Assembly: GCA_041490445.1 (NCBI GenBank)
Contig: JBGPTF010000018.1
Span: forward strand, 10,092 to 74,091
Direction: 5' to 3'
Source: JBGPTF01 sp041490445
Lineage (GTDB): Bacteria > Acidobacteriota > Terriglobia > Acidiferrales > UBA7541
DNA: 64,000 nt
Shown here: positions 26,763 through 36,252 of the stretch, piece after piece
How positions within the stretch are numbered: the stretch's first letter is position 1
How the letters are laid out: the number at the start of each line of letters is the position of its first letter
The notes under the pieces: model-generated
What the model was told of the DNA's origin: nothing
Databases searched by the model: none
Seen by the model: the letters and a program-made list of their open reading frames with translations, nothing else
Made by a program: the position numbers and the translations under genes

Positions 26763-27811
26763 GGCGTATCGAAGCTCCTCAGCGCCAGGCCAACGGCAAT
26801 CGCGAGCCGGGGCGCCATCTCTCGGAGTTGCGACTCATCGTGACGCGCCGGGTTGATCACGATCTTGCGGAACGGATAGAGCTCTTCTCCCGGCACGCCG
26901 AATTCCTCACGCAGAAGATCCAGCAATCCGGGAACGCGGGCCGTGCCGCCGGCCACCACGATCCGCCGGATATTCTCTCCGCTCGCGGTTGCCCGGAAGA
27001 AATCGAATGTCTTCTGGATTTCGAGAATCAGGATGTCGGAGACGGAGCGCAGGATCGTGGTGCGCTGCTCGTCGGTGACGCCCGGACGGCTGCCGCCCAT
27101 TTTCAGATGCTCGGCATCTTCAAAGCTGAGATCGAGCTCTTTCTGCAGCGCGTCGGTGTACTGGTTGCCGCCGACGGAAACGTCGCGCGTGAACAGCGGC
27201 GTCCAACCGCGCACGATGTTGATATTCATCACGCTCGCGCCGATGTTCAGCAGCGCAACCACCTGGCTTGGATCCGGCTCGTAGTTCACTTCGAAACAGT
27301 TTTGCAGGGCGAAGGCATCAATATCCACGACCACCGGCGTCTTACCCGCCTGTGCCAGAACGTTGGTGTGATTCAGAATCTTGTCCTTCTTCACCGCCAC
27401 CAGCAGAACGTCCATCTGGTTGTCCATCGCTTCGAGCAGTTGGTAGCTCAGATTCACGTCGGCGATATCGAAGGGGATGTGCTGGCTGGCTTCCGCATGC
27501 ACCCGGTCGAACAGTTCTTCTTCGGTCATCATCGGCATGGGCACGCGCTTGACGATGACGGAATGCCCAGAAACGGAGGTGGCAACTTCCTTCGATTTGA
27601 TCTTCTGGGCCTCGAAGATGGCGCTGATCTTCTCGGCGACCGCGGGGGCGTCCATGATGGCCCCGTCCACCACGATGTCCTGGGCTAGGGGTTCAAGGCC
27701 GAAGCTGACCAGCTCAAATCCCTGTTTGGTCTGCTTCAATTCGACGGCCTTCACGGAACTCGACCCAATGTCCAGGCCGACAAGTGAACGTTGTTTGCCT
27801 AAGCCAAACAT
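26759..27811 (-). CDS. pilM: Type IV pilus assembly actin-like ATPase PilM
   Basis: 350-residue cytoplasmic protein of the FtsA/actin fold. LVGLDIGSSSVKAVEL at residues 10-25 is the phosphate-1 loop, the VVVDIDAFALQNCFE region and NIGASVMNINIV form phosphate-2, and VVAGGTARVPGLLDLL binds adenosine. PilM recruits PilN and couples to the motor ring. GAGGG lies 8 bases before the ATG at 27811. It is the first gene of pilMNOPQ; motor ATPases and pilins are not in this window. Confidence 0.95.
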   Translation of the reverse strand: MFGLGKQRSLVGLDIGSSSVKAVELKQTKQGFELVSFGLEPLAQDIVVDGAIMDAPAVAEKISAIFEAQKIKSKEVATSVSGHSVIVKRVPMPMMTEEELFDRVHAEASQHIPFDIADVNLSYQLLEAMDNQMDVLLVAVKKDKILNHTNVLAQAGKTPVVVDIDAFALQNCFEVNYEPDPSQVVALLNIGASVMNINIVRGWTPLFTRDVSVGGNQYTDALQKELDLSFEDAEHLKMGGSRPGVTDEQRTTILRSVSDILILEIQKTFDFFRATASGENIRRIVVAGGTARVPGLLDLLREEFGVPGEELYPFRKIVINPARHDESQLREMAPRLAIAVGLALRSFDTP

Positions 27812-28186
27812 TCTGTACCCTCACAAACCCCGGGCCTACCACTCCATCTTTCGCTGCACAGCCCGTTTGTCCCCGGCCGCTCTACCCCGCCCTGCCGGGA
27901 TTTGCGCGTCAAATTCTTCAGGCGGCCGGTGAGTTCTCCTCCCGCTGAGGATGCTTCGCCTCGTGTTCGAGCGCTGCGGGAGTCCGCCTGCAACGGCGTG
28001 CCTCTTCTTGTGGTTATGGCATCCCCAGGTCAGGAGTGTCAAGCACCCGATTCCGACGGTGCGCTGTTGGTAAAGATGCCCACGCTCGCCTTATACGGCG
28101 AATGAATGCGATAGGTCAAGTACTTGTAGGAGTTCTAGTACCGTATCTCCAAACAGCCGAATCCGCCGTGCAAGCCAGAAGACGAT
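27812..28186. other. Intergenic region upstream of pilM
   Basis: 375 bases with no open frame that looks coding. It holds a sigma-70-like promoter facing pilM and lies between that gene and the ubiD-like gene that ends at 28187. Confidence 0.6.
28013..28042 (-). promoter_or_regulatory. Putative sigma-70 promoter of the pilMNOPQ operon
   Basis: On the minus strand TTGACA (28042-28037, perfect) and CATAAC (28018-28013, four of six) are 18 bases apart. The transcript would have a leader of about 195 bases before pilM. Confidence 0.45.
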
Positions 28187-29653
28187 TCATACGGTCTTCG
28201 AGTGTGGAATTCCGAGCTGCTTCCAGAGCTGATCCACTCGCGCTTTCGTGGCAGCATCCATCGTGATCTCATCGGGCCAGCGGCCCGCGTAGCCTTCCGA
28301 AGCCCACTTGCGGGTCGCATCGATGCCCATCTTCGAGCCGTAATCCTGCGTCCTTGCCGCGTGGTCCAATGTATCCACCGGCCCCAAGACAAACTGTGTG
28401 TCGCGTTCCGGATCAATCGCGCAAAGTGATTTCCAAACCACCTCGCGGAAGTTCTGGACGTCCACGTCGTGGTCCACCACGATGACGACCTTTGTGAACA
28501 TGGCCTGCCCGAGCGACCAGATTGCGCTCATGATTTTGCGCGCGTGGCCCGGATACGATTTCCGGATCGAAACAATCATCAGGTTCTGAAAAATCCCTTC
28601 GGCGGGCATCGCCACGTCCACGATTTCCGGGTACTGCATCCGCATCACCGGGAGGAAAATGCGTTCGACCGCGTGGCCCATGAAGAAATCTTCCTGTGGC
28701 GGCGGCCCGACAATCGTCGTCAGATAGATGGGGTCTTTGCGGTGCGTCACGCAGGTGACGTGGAAGACCGGATACTCGCCTTCGAGCGAATAGAAACCCG
28801 TGTGGTCTCCGAAGGGGCCCTCCGTCCGCAGTTCGTTCAGGTGCACATAGCCTTCGAGGACGATCTCCGCGTTCGCGGGAACTTCCAGATCCACCGTCTC
28901 GCACGGGACGGTCTCGACCGGCTCGCGCCGCAGGAATCCGGCGAACATGAATTCATCCATGTCCGGCGGCACCGGGAGCACTCCCGAGAGGCACGTCGCG
29001 GGATCGGCGCCGATGGCCACCGCCACTTCGAGTTTTCCTGCGGGGCTCTTTGCCCGGGCGCTGCGGAAATGTTCGGCGCCGTGTTTCTGTGTTTGCCAGT
29101 GCATCGCGGTTGTCCGCTCATCAAACACCTGCATGCGATACACGCCGACGTTGCGCTTCCCGGTTTCCGGATTCCTGGTGATCACGAGCGGCCAGGTGAT
29201 GTAACGGCCTCCATCCTTCGGCCAGCATTGCAAGATGGGGAACTCGAGCAGCGAAAATCCTTCTTTGCGGATCACCTCTTTGCACGGGCCGCTGCGAACC
29301 GTCTTCGGGAAGAAGGCGCCGAGTTCGGCGAGCTTGGGCAGCATCTTCAGCTTCTCGAAGACGCCTCGCGGCGATTGAAAATCAAGGAACGACTGCACGC
29401 GCGCGGCAACGTCTTCGACGGACTCCACTTCGAGCGCCAGATTCATTCGCCGCTCGCTCCCCAGAAGATTCGTCACGACCGGCACGCGCGAACCCTTCGG
29501 CCGCTCGAACAAAAGCGCCGGCCCACCAGCCTTCGTCACCCGGTCGGTGATTTCAGTGATCTCAAGCAGCGGGTCCACTTCGGCGCCGATGCGCGCCAAT
29601 TGGCCTTCCTTCTCAAGCTTCGATAGAAAATCCCGCAGATCGCGGTACGCCAC
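28187..29653 (-). CDS. UbiD-family prenylated-FMN decarboxylase
   Basis: 488 residues, normal for UbiD. The N-terminal AYRDLRDFLSKLEKEGQL and the central segments RYITWPLVITRNPETGKRN and PFGDHTGFYSLEGEYP are typical of the family, and the catalytic Glu-Arg-Glu network probably includes E in TEGPFGDHTG. These enzymes decarboxylate aromatic or alpha,beta-unsaturated acids using prenylated FMN made by UbiX; UbiD in ubiquinone or a menaquinone-like route is the common role. No ubiX is adjacent. The start is a GTG at 29653 with GAGGAGGGG upstream. Confidence 0.88.
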   Translation of the reverse strand: MAYRDLRDFLSKLEKEGQLARIGAEVDPLLEITEITDRVTKAGGPALLFERPKGSRVPVVTNLLGSERRMNLALEVESVEDVAARVQSFLDFQSPRGVFEKLKMLPKLAELGAFFPKTVRSGPCKEVIRKEGFSLLEFPILQCWPKDGGRYITWPLVITRNPETGKRNVGVYRMQVFDERTTAMHWQTQKHGAEHFRSARAKSPAGKLEVAVAIGADPATCLSGVLPVPPDMDEFMFAGFLRREPVETVPCETVDLEVPANAEIVLEGYVHLNELRTEGPFGDHTGFYSLEGEYPVFHVTCVTHRKDPIYLTTIVGPPPQEDFFMGHAVERIFLPVMRMQYPEIVDVAMPAEGIFQNLMIVSIRKSYPGHARKIMSAIWSLGQAMFTKVVIVVDHDVDVQNFREVVWKSLCAIDPERDTQFVLGPVDTLDHAARTQDYGSKMGIDATRKWASEGYAGRWPDEITMDAATKARVDQLWKQLGIPHSKTV

Positions 29654-29892
29654 TTCCCCTCCTCGGCCACAACTCCGGCTGACTGTTTTCCGGCGAAACC
29701 GGAAGCGCCAACTCTAACACGGAGATACGGACTTGCAGAACTGCACCGAAGACAGTCCTGCAATTTTCTCCGCTGCGATGTAACGCTCCCCTCCGGGCTC
29801 ACGTCCAAGAAAATGCGGGTCGGAAAGTAATGTCAGCGACCCTGCCGAGTTATACTTCAGGATCACACGCGGAGGGCGATCGGACGAAGACT

Positions 29893-31242
29893 ATGGCGAT
29901 GCGAGACTTCTATCACAAACACAAGATTCTGGTGACCTTCGGCGGAGTTGCCATCATCCTGGTACTCGTGGCCGGCTTCGTCGCCTATCGAGGGCGCGGG
30001 GTACAGCCCAACTATTTGTTAGCCCCCATAGCCCGTGGCGATATCGCCTCGGTTGTGCAGGCCACCGGCACGATCAATCCGCTCACCACCGTTCCCGTCG
30101 GTTCCTACGTTTCCGGAACGGTGCAGTACATCTTCGCAGACTTCAACTCCCGCGTGCACGCCGGGCAGATTCTCGCGCAACTGGATCCGGCAATCTATCA
30201 GGCACAGGCAACCACAGCCCGCGGCAATCTGGCTAACGCCAAGGCCAGCCTCCTCAATTTGCAGGCTTCGCTCGAGATGGATCAGGCCGGCCTCGCCAAG
30301 GCCCAGGCGGATTTGTCCTATGCGCGCGCCAATGCCAATCGAGTCACCAACCTCTTCAAGGAAGGCGTCATCTCCACCGACCAGAACGACTTGTCCCAGT
30401 CCACGCTCGCGCAGAAAGATGCCGAGGTCCGCGGCGCGACAGCGCAGTTGAACAAGGATCGCGCTCAGATCGAGCAGGCCCGCGCCCAGGTGCAATCCAT
30501 GGAAGGCGCTTTAAAGCAAGCGGAGACGAACCTGAGCTACACGACCATCATCTCGCCGATTGACGGAACCGCCGTCGCGCGGAACATCACGGTTGGGCAG
30601 TCCGTGGCTGCTTCGCTGCAGGCCCCCAACGTTTTCACGATCGCGCAGGACCTGAAGCGCATGCAGGTGTACGCCAAGACGGACGAGTCCGATACCGGCA
30701 CCGTCAAAGTCGGCGCCAACGTCTCTTTTCAGGTGGATGCCTTCCCCGGTGAGATGTTCCACGGCCGCGTCAGCGCGATCCGCCTGAACGCGACGACCGT
30801 GCAGAACGTCGTGACGTATGACACCGTGATTGACTTTGAGAATCCCCAGGAAAAACTGCTGCCGGGCGAAACCGCCTATGTCACCATTCCCACCGGCTTC
30901 GCGAAGAATACGATCGAGATCCCCAATACCTCCCTGACGTTCACCCCGGAGATCCCTCGCAATGAGATGCTCGATCTGTTAAAGAAGTACAACATTTCGC
31001 GAGCGGCTTCCACCACCCATATGGGTGGCTGGCAGATGGTCTGGCAACTCGGACCCGACAAGAAACCTTTCCCGGTTGGCGTGCGTATCGGGATCACCGA
31101 TTACGTCCACTCGCAAGTGCTCGAAGGCAATCTGAAAGAGGGCGACATCCTGATCACCGGCCAGGAAACGTCTAAGACGCCGCAGGGTCAGTTCGGGGCT
31201 GGTCCGCGGCCGGGCGGTCCCGGTGGCCCAGTGCGGAGGTAG
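29893..31242 (+). CDS. MacA/HlyD-type periplasmic adaptor subunit
   Basis: 449 residues. One N-terminal membrane anchor (ILVTFGGVAIILVLVAGFVAY), then the barrel-sandwich lipoyl-like half motif (VSGTVQYIFADFNSRVHAGQ), a long coiled-coil hairpin (about 95-200, Ala/Gln/Leu rich), the second half (SPIDGTAVARNITVGQSVAA), a beta-barrel and a membrane-proximal domain. It spans the periplasm between an inner-membrane pump and an outer-membrane channel. The tail is Gly/Pro rich. I chose the ATG at 29893; ATG 29830 is in frame but would cover a TATACT -10 element at 29851-29856. The pump permease begins five bases after its stop. Confidence 0.88.
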   Translation: MAMRDFYHKHKILVTFGGVAIILVLVAGFVAYRGRGVQPNYLLAPIARGDIASVVQATGTINPLTTVPVGSYVSGTVQYIFADFNSRVHAGQILAQLDPAIYQAQATTARGNLANAKASLLNLQASLEMDQAGLAKAQADLSYARANANRVTNLFKEGVISTDQNDLSQSTLAQKDAEVRGATAQLNKDRAQIEQARAQVQSMEGALKQAETNLSYTTIISPIDGTAVARNITVGQSVAASLQAPNVFTIAQDLKRMQVYAKTDESDTGTVKVGANVSFQVDAFPGEMFHGRVSAIRLNATTVQNVVTYDTVIDFENPQEKLLPGETAYVTIPTGFAKNTIEIPNTSLTFTPEIPRNEMLDLLKKYNISRAASTTHMGGWQMVWQLGPDKKPFPVGVRIGITDYVHSQVLEGNLKEGDILITGQETSKTPQGQFGAGPRPGGPGGPVRR

Positions 31243-31246
31243 CCGA

Positions 31247-32464
31247 GTGGATCTGCAAGACGTCATTCGCGTGGCGCTGCGAGCCCTCGCGAAAAACAAG
31301 ATGCGCACGATCCTTACGATGCTGGGCATCATCATCGGCGTCGGCGCGGTGATCTGCACCGTCGCAATCGGGGAAGGCGCCTCGCAGGAAGTTCAGGATC
31401 AGATCCGCAACCTCGGCGACAATCTCGTCTACATCTTTGCCGGCAGCGTCAATCAACACGGCGTTCATCTGGGCAGCCAGGCAACCAAGACCCTGACCCT
31501 GGGAGACGCAAAAGCAATCCAGCAGAGCGCCCTGTACATCACCCGCGTCTCGCCCGGAGTCGGCTCGGCTGTTCAGGTTGTCTATGGAAACCAGAACTGG
31601 TTCACGCGGGTCCGTGGCGTTTCTCCCGAATACATGGCCATTCGCCGGTGGCCGATTGAGCGCGGAAGTGGATTCTCGGAGCGCGATGTGGACGTGGCGG
31701 CGAACGTTTGCCTCATCGGGCGAACGGTCGCGGATGTTCTTTTTCCCGAGGGAGAGGATCCGGTCGGAAAAACGATTCGCGTGCAAAACCTGCCGTTCCT
31801 GATCATCGGAGTTCCGCAACCGAAGGGCCGTTCGCCCTTCGGCGACGAGGACGATGCCCTCATCATGCCCTACACCACGGTTCAGAAAAAGCTCTCGGGC
31901 ATCGACTGGCTGCAGTTCATCATGTGTTCGGCCGACTCGGAGCAGAACATCGGGCCGGCCAGAGATCAGATCACCGCCATGCTCCGCCAGCGCCACAAGC
32001 TGCGCCCGGACCAGGACGACGATTTCATCATCCGCAGCCCGACCGATCTCGCGCAGGTGCAGGCGGAAGCAGGCAAGGTGATGACGCTGCTGCTCGCGAG
32101 CATCGCTTCGGTGTCGCTGCTCGTTGGCGGGATCGGCATCATGAACATCATGCTGGTCTCCGTCACGGAGCGCACCCGCGAAATCGGCGTGCGCATGGCC
32201 GTCGGCGCCACCGAACGGGACGTGCAGCGGCAGTTTCTCAGCGAAGCGCTCGTCTTGAGCATGCTGGGAGGGAGCGCCGGCGTCGTGGCGGGCGTGCTTT
32301 CGTCGTTCGTGGTCTCCAGTTGGTTGGGCTGGGCAACACAAATTCCGCCCGTCGCCATTGGCGTCGCAGTCGTCTTCTCCGCTGCGGTCGGAGTCGCGTT
32401 CGGCTACTATCCAGCTCGCAAGGCCGCACATCTCGATCCCATTGAGGCTCTTCGCTATGAATAA
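31247..32464 (+). CDS. MacB/FtsX-type ABC transporter permease
   Basis: 405 residues from a GTG at 31247. GGAGG eight bases upstream overlaps the adaptor's stop codon, which decides this start. The first helix (KNKMRTILTMLGIIIGVGAVI) leads into a large periplasmic MacB_PCD domain (about 50-270), and three more helices include VSLLVGGIGIMNIMLVSVTERTREI-type FtsX signature and a C-terminal PARKAAHLDPIEALRYE. It should pump lipids, peptides or lipoproteins from the inner membrane or periplasm. Unlike MacB no ATPase domain is fused, and no ATPase gene is adjacent. Confidence 0.9.
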   Translation: MDLQDVIRVALRALAKNKMRTILTMLGIIIGVGAVICTVAIGEGASQEVQDQIRNLGDNLVYIFAGSVNQHGVHLGSQATKTLTLGDAKAIQQSALYITRVSPGVGSAVQVVYGNQNWFTRVRGVSPEYMAIRRWPIERGSGFSERDVDVAANVCLIGRTVADVLFPEGEDPVGKTIRVQNLPFLIIGVPQPKGRSPFGDEDDALIMPYTTVQKKLSGIDWLQFIMCSADSEQNIGPARDQITAMLRQRHKLRPDQDDDFIIRSPTDLAQVQAEAGKVMTLLLASIASVSLLVGGIGIMNIMLVSVTERTREIGVRMAVGATERDVQRQFLSEALVLSMLGGSAGVVAGVLSSFVVSSWLGWATQIPPVAIGVAVVFSAAVGVAFGYYPARKAAHLDPIEALRYE

Positions 32465-32933
32465 AGTTTTCCGGACGATCACCATCGCAGTGACTTTTTT
32501 CGCGGTCGCGATTCTCGCCGCGCCGGCACACGCACAATGGAAGAGACGGCAGGCTCCGGCCGCTTCGCAAGCCCCGGCTCCGCCGCCCGCTGCCGCAAAT
32601 GCCGCGCGACAGGCTCGTGCAGGGAAAACCAGAAACGTTCCCCAAACGACAGCAGAGGCCGGCGAACAGTTCTTCATCATCTCCTCGGTGGATCCGGCCA
32701 AGCAGCAGCTCGTGCTGAAACGCCCCACGGAGGTGACGGCTCTTATGCAGGTGGACGACAAAACGACCTACGTTGATGAAGACGGCGCGCCGCTTCACCT
32801 GATGGATCTTCGCGCGGGCGACACGGTCTATGTGCTCTCAAGACAGAATAAAGAACCAGGCCCCATCGCGAGCCGCATCCGCAAGGGGCCGATGACTCTC
32901 GCCGAGCTTCACAAGCACTATCTGAGCTACTGA
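32457..32933 (+). CDS. Exported protein of unknown function, coupled to the permease
   Basis: 158 residues. The ATG at 32457 overlaps the permease stop (ATGAATAA), so it is translationally coupled and part of the same unit. A signal peptide (TITIAVTFFAVAILAAPAHA) is followed by an Ala/Pro/Gln-rich linker and a small beta domain (FFIISSVDPAKQQLVLKRP, then RAGDTVYVLSR) that looks like a DUF5666-type or OB-like repeat; I do not recognise the family firmly. It is probably periplasmic and may serve the transporter. Confidence 0.65.
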   Translation: MNKVFRTITIAVTFFAVAILAAPAHAQWKRRQAPAASQAPAPPPAAANAARQARAGKTRNVPQTTAEAGEQFFIISSVDPAKQQLVLKRPTEVTALMQVDDKTTYVDEDGAPLHLMDLRAGDTVYVLSRQNKEPGPIASRIRKGPMTLAELHKHYLSY

Positions 32934-33022
32934 AAGCCGCGGAAGCCGGTCGCAAGGGCAATGTGTCATGCGTGCGAGCTTGCCCCGCTCGCGTTGAGGC
33001 AGGCACAGGGGCTTCCAATAAA

Positions 33023-33048
33023 AAGGGCCAGGCTTTGGCCTGGCCCTT
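33023..33048 (-). terminator. Rho-independent terminator of the BNR-repeat gene
   Basis: A perfect 11-base-pair stem (AAGGGCCAGGC and its complement) encloses a four-base loop. On the minus strand it is followed by TTTTTATT, so it ends transcription coming from 33079. It lies in the convergent gap after the + strand transporter unit and could weakly act both ways. Confidence 0.85.
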
Positions 33049-33078
33049 CCACCACAATTAACAGTCCGAACGCTGTGG

Positions 33079-36000
33079 CTATCTCTCTTTCACCTGGGGA
33101 ATCGAAATGGCCGGGATGTTAGCCTGGCGAATTTTTCCGTTCAGCGCCGCCAGGTCCTTTTCGACGATCGTCTTCCATTTTGCCGCCTGCACCTCCACCT
33201 GCGAATTCAGGAATCCGTATGCGGTGTAATCCTGCTCGGTCGGCGGAGCATCGGACCTTTCGACGAACGCCGCAAGCGAGCTGAGCTGGTTGTTCAGACG
33301 CACCGGATAGTTCAGGGTGTCTTCGGTCGCCTTCACGTTCTTGCTGATCAGCTCGTCCTCGATCGCGGCCATTTTCTTGTCGATCGCGGCCGCGGCGTCG
33401 AGAATGCCCTTGGATTTTTCGTCCGCGCCGAGACGTTTGCGCAAGGCGTCGAATTGCCCGCGCACGCTGCGAATCTGATTCACTGTCTCATCCGCCAGCG
33501 AAACGCCCGCGCTGATCTTCGACGTCAGCGCGAATTGTTTTTCGAGATCGGCCAGCGGCGTCTTGACGCGCGGGTCCATCCCGACTTCGAACGGCTGCGT
33601 AACGCTTTTTCCGCCCACCGCCAGCTTGACCTCATACTTGCCCGGCACCACGAGCGGCCCGCGGGGATTCTCGCCGCCATCCCACACCGCGCCGGGAACG
33701 TTTGGCGGTGCGGCGGAGCGCAAATCCCAGACGAAACGGTTCATGCCGGCTTCCGACGGGAGTACGTCGCTCGCTTCCGCCTGGTCCGGCCATTCCTGCT
33801 GCACTTCGCCTTCTTTCGAGCGTTTACTCGAAAGCTCGCGGACAAGCTTGCCCTGGCTGTCGCGGATCTCGAGCTTGATCTCGTCCTTGGGCGCGGACTT
33901 CAGGTAGTAGTCCACGATCGCTCCGTTCGGGGCGTTTTCACCGTACCAGCGCAGCAAGCGTTCCGGCGCAACGCTGCCGGTGCGAAACCGCAAAGCGGGC
34001 TGCGGCGGGTAAAGATAAACGTCATCTCCCGCGATACGTTCCTCCGCTTGCCGCAGCGGCATGATGTCGTCGAGGATCCAGAACGAACGGCCGTGCGTGG
34101 CCACGACGAGATCGTCGCCTTTAATGACCAGGTCGTGGATCGGCGTCATCGGCAGGTTCAGTTGCAGCGTCTGCCAGTGCGCGCCGTCATCAAACGAAAC
34201 AAAAACCCCAATCTCGGTCCCCGCGAACAGCAGGCCCTTGCGCCTGGGATCTTCGCGCACGGCGTGCACATAGGCACCCTCCGGAATCCCGCTGACGATC
34301 TTCGTCCACGTCTTGCCGAAGTCGGTCGTCTTGTAGATGTACGGGCGGAGGTTATCGAGCCTGTGGCAATCCACCGCCATGTACGCCGTGCCGGCATCCT
34401 CCGGCGAGGCCTCGATCAGGCTGACGAGGCTCCACTCCGGCATGTCTTTCGGCGTCACGTTGGTCCAGTTCTTGCCGCCGTCGCGCGTGAGCTGCACCAG
34501 CCCATCATCCGTGCCGACCCAGATCAAGTCCTTCTGCAAGGGCGATTCCGCGATCGAGAAAATCACGTCGTAATATTCGACGCTGGTATTGTCCTTCGTG
34601 ATCGGGCCGCCCGACGACTGCTGCTTGCTCTTGTCGTTGCGCGTCAGATCGCCGCTGATCGGCGTCCAACTCACCCCGCCGTTGGCCGTCTTGAACAGCA
34701 TTTCCCCGCCCTGATACATCACGCCGGGGTCGTGAGAGGAAATGACGATCGGCGCGGTCCATTGGAAGCGATGCTTCAGCGTCGCGGCGCCCCAGCCGCT
34801 GGGATTCACCGGCCAGACGGAGATGTCCTGCGCCTGCTGGGTGCGTTTGTCCCAGCGCGTGATCATCCCCCAGTTGTCTCCCGCATAGACGACACTGGAA
34901 TCGCGCGGGTCGGGAACGATGTAGCCGCTCTCGCCGCCACCGACGTCGTGCCAATCCGTTTCGTCAATCACGCCGTGATCGGTGCGGCTGGCGATGGCGA
35001 TGGTGGAATTGTCCTGCTGCGCGCCGTACACGATATAGGGGAACGAGTTGTCGGTCGCCACGTGATAGAACTGCGCCGTCGGTTGATTGTTCTGCTTGGT
35101 CCAGGTCTTGCCGCCGTCCACGGTGATCGTTGCCCCGCCGTCATTGCCATTGATCAGGCGATTCGGATCCTTCGGATCGATCCAGAGGCCGTGGTGATCG
35201 CCGTGCGGCGCGGGCAGGAGCGTGAAACTCTTGCCGCCATCGGTTGAGCGAAACAGGCCCGTGTTCAAGATATAGACGGTGTCGAGGCTCCGCGGGTCGG
35301 CGAACACGTGCGTGAAATACCAGGCGCGCTGGCGGAAGCGATGGTCGTCATTCACCCGCTGCCAGGTGTCGCCGCCCTCCTCCGAGCGATACAGGCCGCC
35401 CTCCTTCGCTTCGATCAATGCATACACGCGATTCGCGTCGGCGCCAGAAACCGATACGCCGATGCGGCCAAGAATCCCTTCGGGCAGCCCGTGACCTTCG
35501 AGGCGCTTCCAGGTCGCGCCGCCATCAAAGGAGCGGTAGAGGCCGGAGCCGGGGCCGCCGCTTTCGAGCGACCACGGCGTGCGCACCGCCTGCCACATTG
35601 CGGCAAAGACGATGTGCGAATTCGCGGGCGCGAAGGCCACGTCGATCGCGCCGGTCTTTTCGTCCTCGTACAAAACTTTCGCCCACGTCTTGCCGCCGTC
35701 GGTCGTGCGAAACACGCCGCGCTCCGCGTTCGAGCCGTAGGCATGGCCCAGCGCCGCCACCAGAACAATGTCGGGATTGCGCGGATCGACGATGACCTTG
35801 CCGATGTGTTGCGTGCCGTCCAGGCCGAGATGCGTCCAGGTCTTGCCCGCGTCAGCCGATTTGTACACGCCGTCACCGAACGAGATATTGCCGCGGATGC
35901 AGGCCTCTCCCGTCCCGACATAAATAATGTTGGGATCAGAAGGAGCCACCGCGATACTGCCGATGGAAGACACCGATTCCTTGTCGAAAACAGGCTCCCA

Positions 36001-36252
36001 ACGGACCCCGCCGTTGGTAGTCTTCCACACACCTCCCGCGACTGCGCCGAAGTAATACGTCACCGGATCGCCCGGCACACCGGTAACCGCAAGAACGCGT
36101 CCACCACGGAACGGACCGATTGAGCGCCACTTCATCCCATTCCAAAGTTTTTGCGTCAGTCCCTGCGCGCCCGCTGGAACCGCGGAGAGAAGTGCCGCGA
36201 AGAAGAGCGGCCAGATCAACCGACGAATCGAAATTCGCTTTGTCACATGCAT
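33079..36252 (-). CDS. Secreted BNR/sortilin-type beta-propeller glycosidase-like protein
   Basis: 1057 residues from the ATG at 36252 (GGGAGG ten bases upstream). A signal peptide (FFAALLSAVPAGAQ) is followed by two seven-bladed-type propellers made of BNR/Asp-box blades such as KTTNGGVRWEPVF, RTTDGGKTWAKVL and RSTDGGKSFTLL up to about residue 770. After that come a beta-sandwich region with PGKYEVKLAVGGK and a helical C-terminal 150 residues (SKISAGVSLADETVNQIR). It is exported to the periplasm or surface. Similar large proteins are very common in acidobacteria, annotated as glycosyl hydrolase or WD40/YVTN repeat. The substrate is unknown, and enzyme activity is not proven by the motifs. 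Confidence 0.85.
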   Translation of the reverse strand: MHVTKRISIRRLIWPLFFAALLSAVPAGAQGLTQKLWNGMKWRSIGPFRGGRVLAVTGVPGDPVTYYFGAVAGGVWKTTNGGVRWEPVFDKESVSSIGSIAVAPSDPNIIYVGTGEACIRGNISFGDGVYKSADAGKTWTHLGLDGTQHIGKVIVDPRNPDIVLVAALGHAYGSNAERGVFRTTDGGKTWAKVLYEDEKTGAIDVAFAPANSHIVFAAMWQAVRTPWSLESGGPGSGLYRSFDGGATWKRLEGHGLPEGILGRIGVSVSGADANRVYALIEAKEGGLYRSEEGGDTWQRVNDDHRFRQRAWYFTHVFADPRSLDTVYILNTGLFRSTDGGKSFTLLPAPHGDHHGLWIDPKDPNRLINGNDGGATITVDGGKTWTKQNNQPTAQFYHVATDNSFPYIVYGAQQDNSTIAIASRTDHGVIDETDWHDVGGGESGYIVPDPRDSSVVYAGDNWGMITRWDKRTQQAQDISVWPVNPSGWGAATLKHRFQWTAPIVISSHDPGVMYQGGEMLFKTANGGVSWTPISGDLTRNDKSKQQSSGGPITKDNTSVEYYDVIFSIAESPLQKDLIWVGTDDGLVQLTRDGGKNWTNVTPKDMPEWSLVSLIEASPEDAGTAYMAVDCHRLDNLRPYIYKTTDFGKTWTKIVSGIPEGAYVHAVREDPRRKGLLFAGTEIGVFVSFDDGAHWQTLQLNLPMTPIHDLVIKGDDLVVATHGRSFWILDDIMPLRQAEERIAGDDVYLYPPQPALRFRTGSVAPERLLRWYGENAPNGAIVDYYLKSAPKDEIKLEIRDSQGKLVRELSSKRSKEGEVQQEWPDQAEASDVLPSEAGMNRFVWDLRSAAPPNVPGAVWDGGENPRGPLVVPGKYEVKLAVGGKSVTQPFEVGMDPRVKTPLADLEKQFALTSKISAGVSLADETVNQIRSVRGQFDALRKRLGADEKSKGILDAAAAIDKKMAAIEDELISKNVKATEDTLNYPVRLNNQLSSLAAFVERSDAPPTEQDYTAYGFLNSQVEVQAAKWKTIVEKDLAALNGKIRQANIPAISIPQVKER

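Noticed and set aside
27989..28003. A sigma-54-like element AGGCACG-N3-TTGCA facing pilM
   Set aside because: The GG and GC are nine bases apart instead of ten, which sigma-54 rarely accepts, and a better sigma-70-type promoter is nearby.
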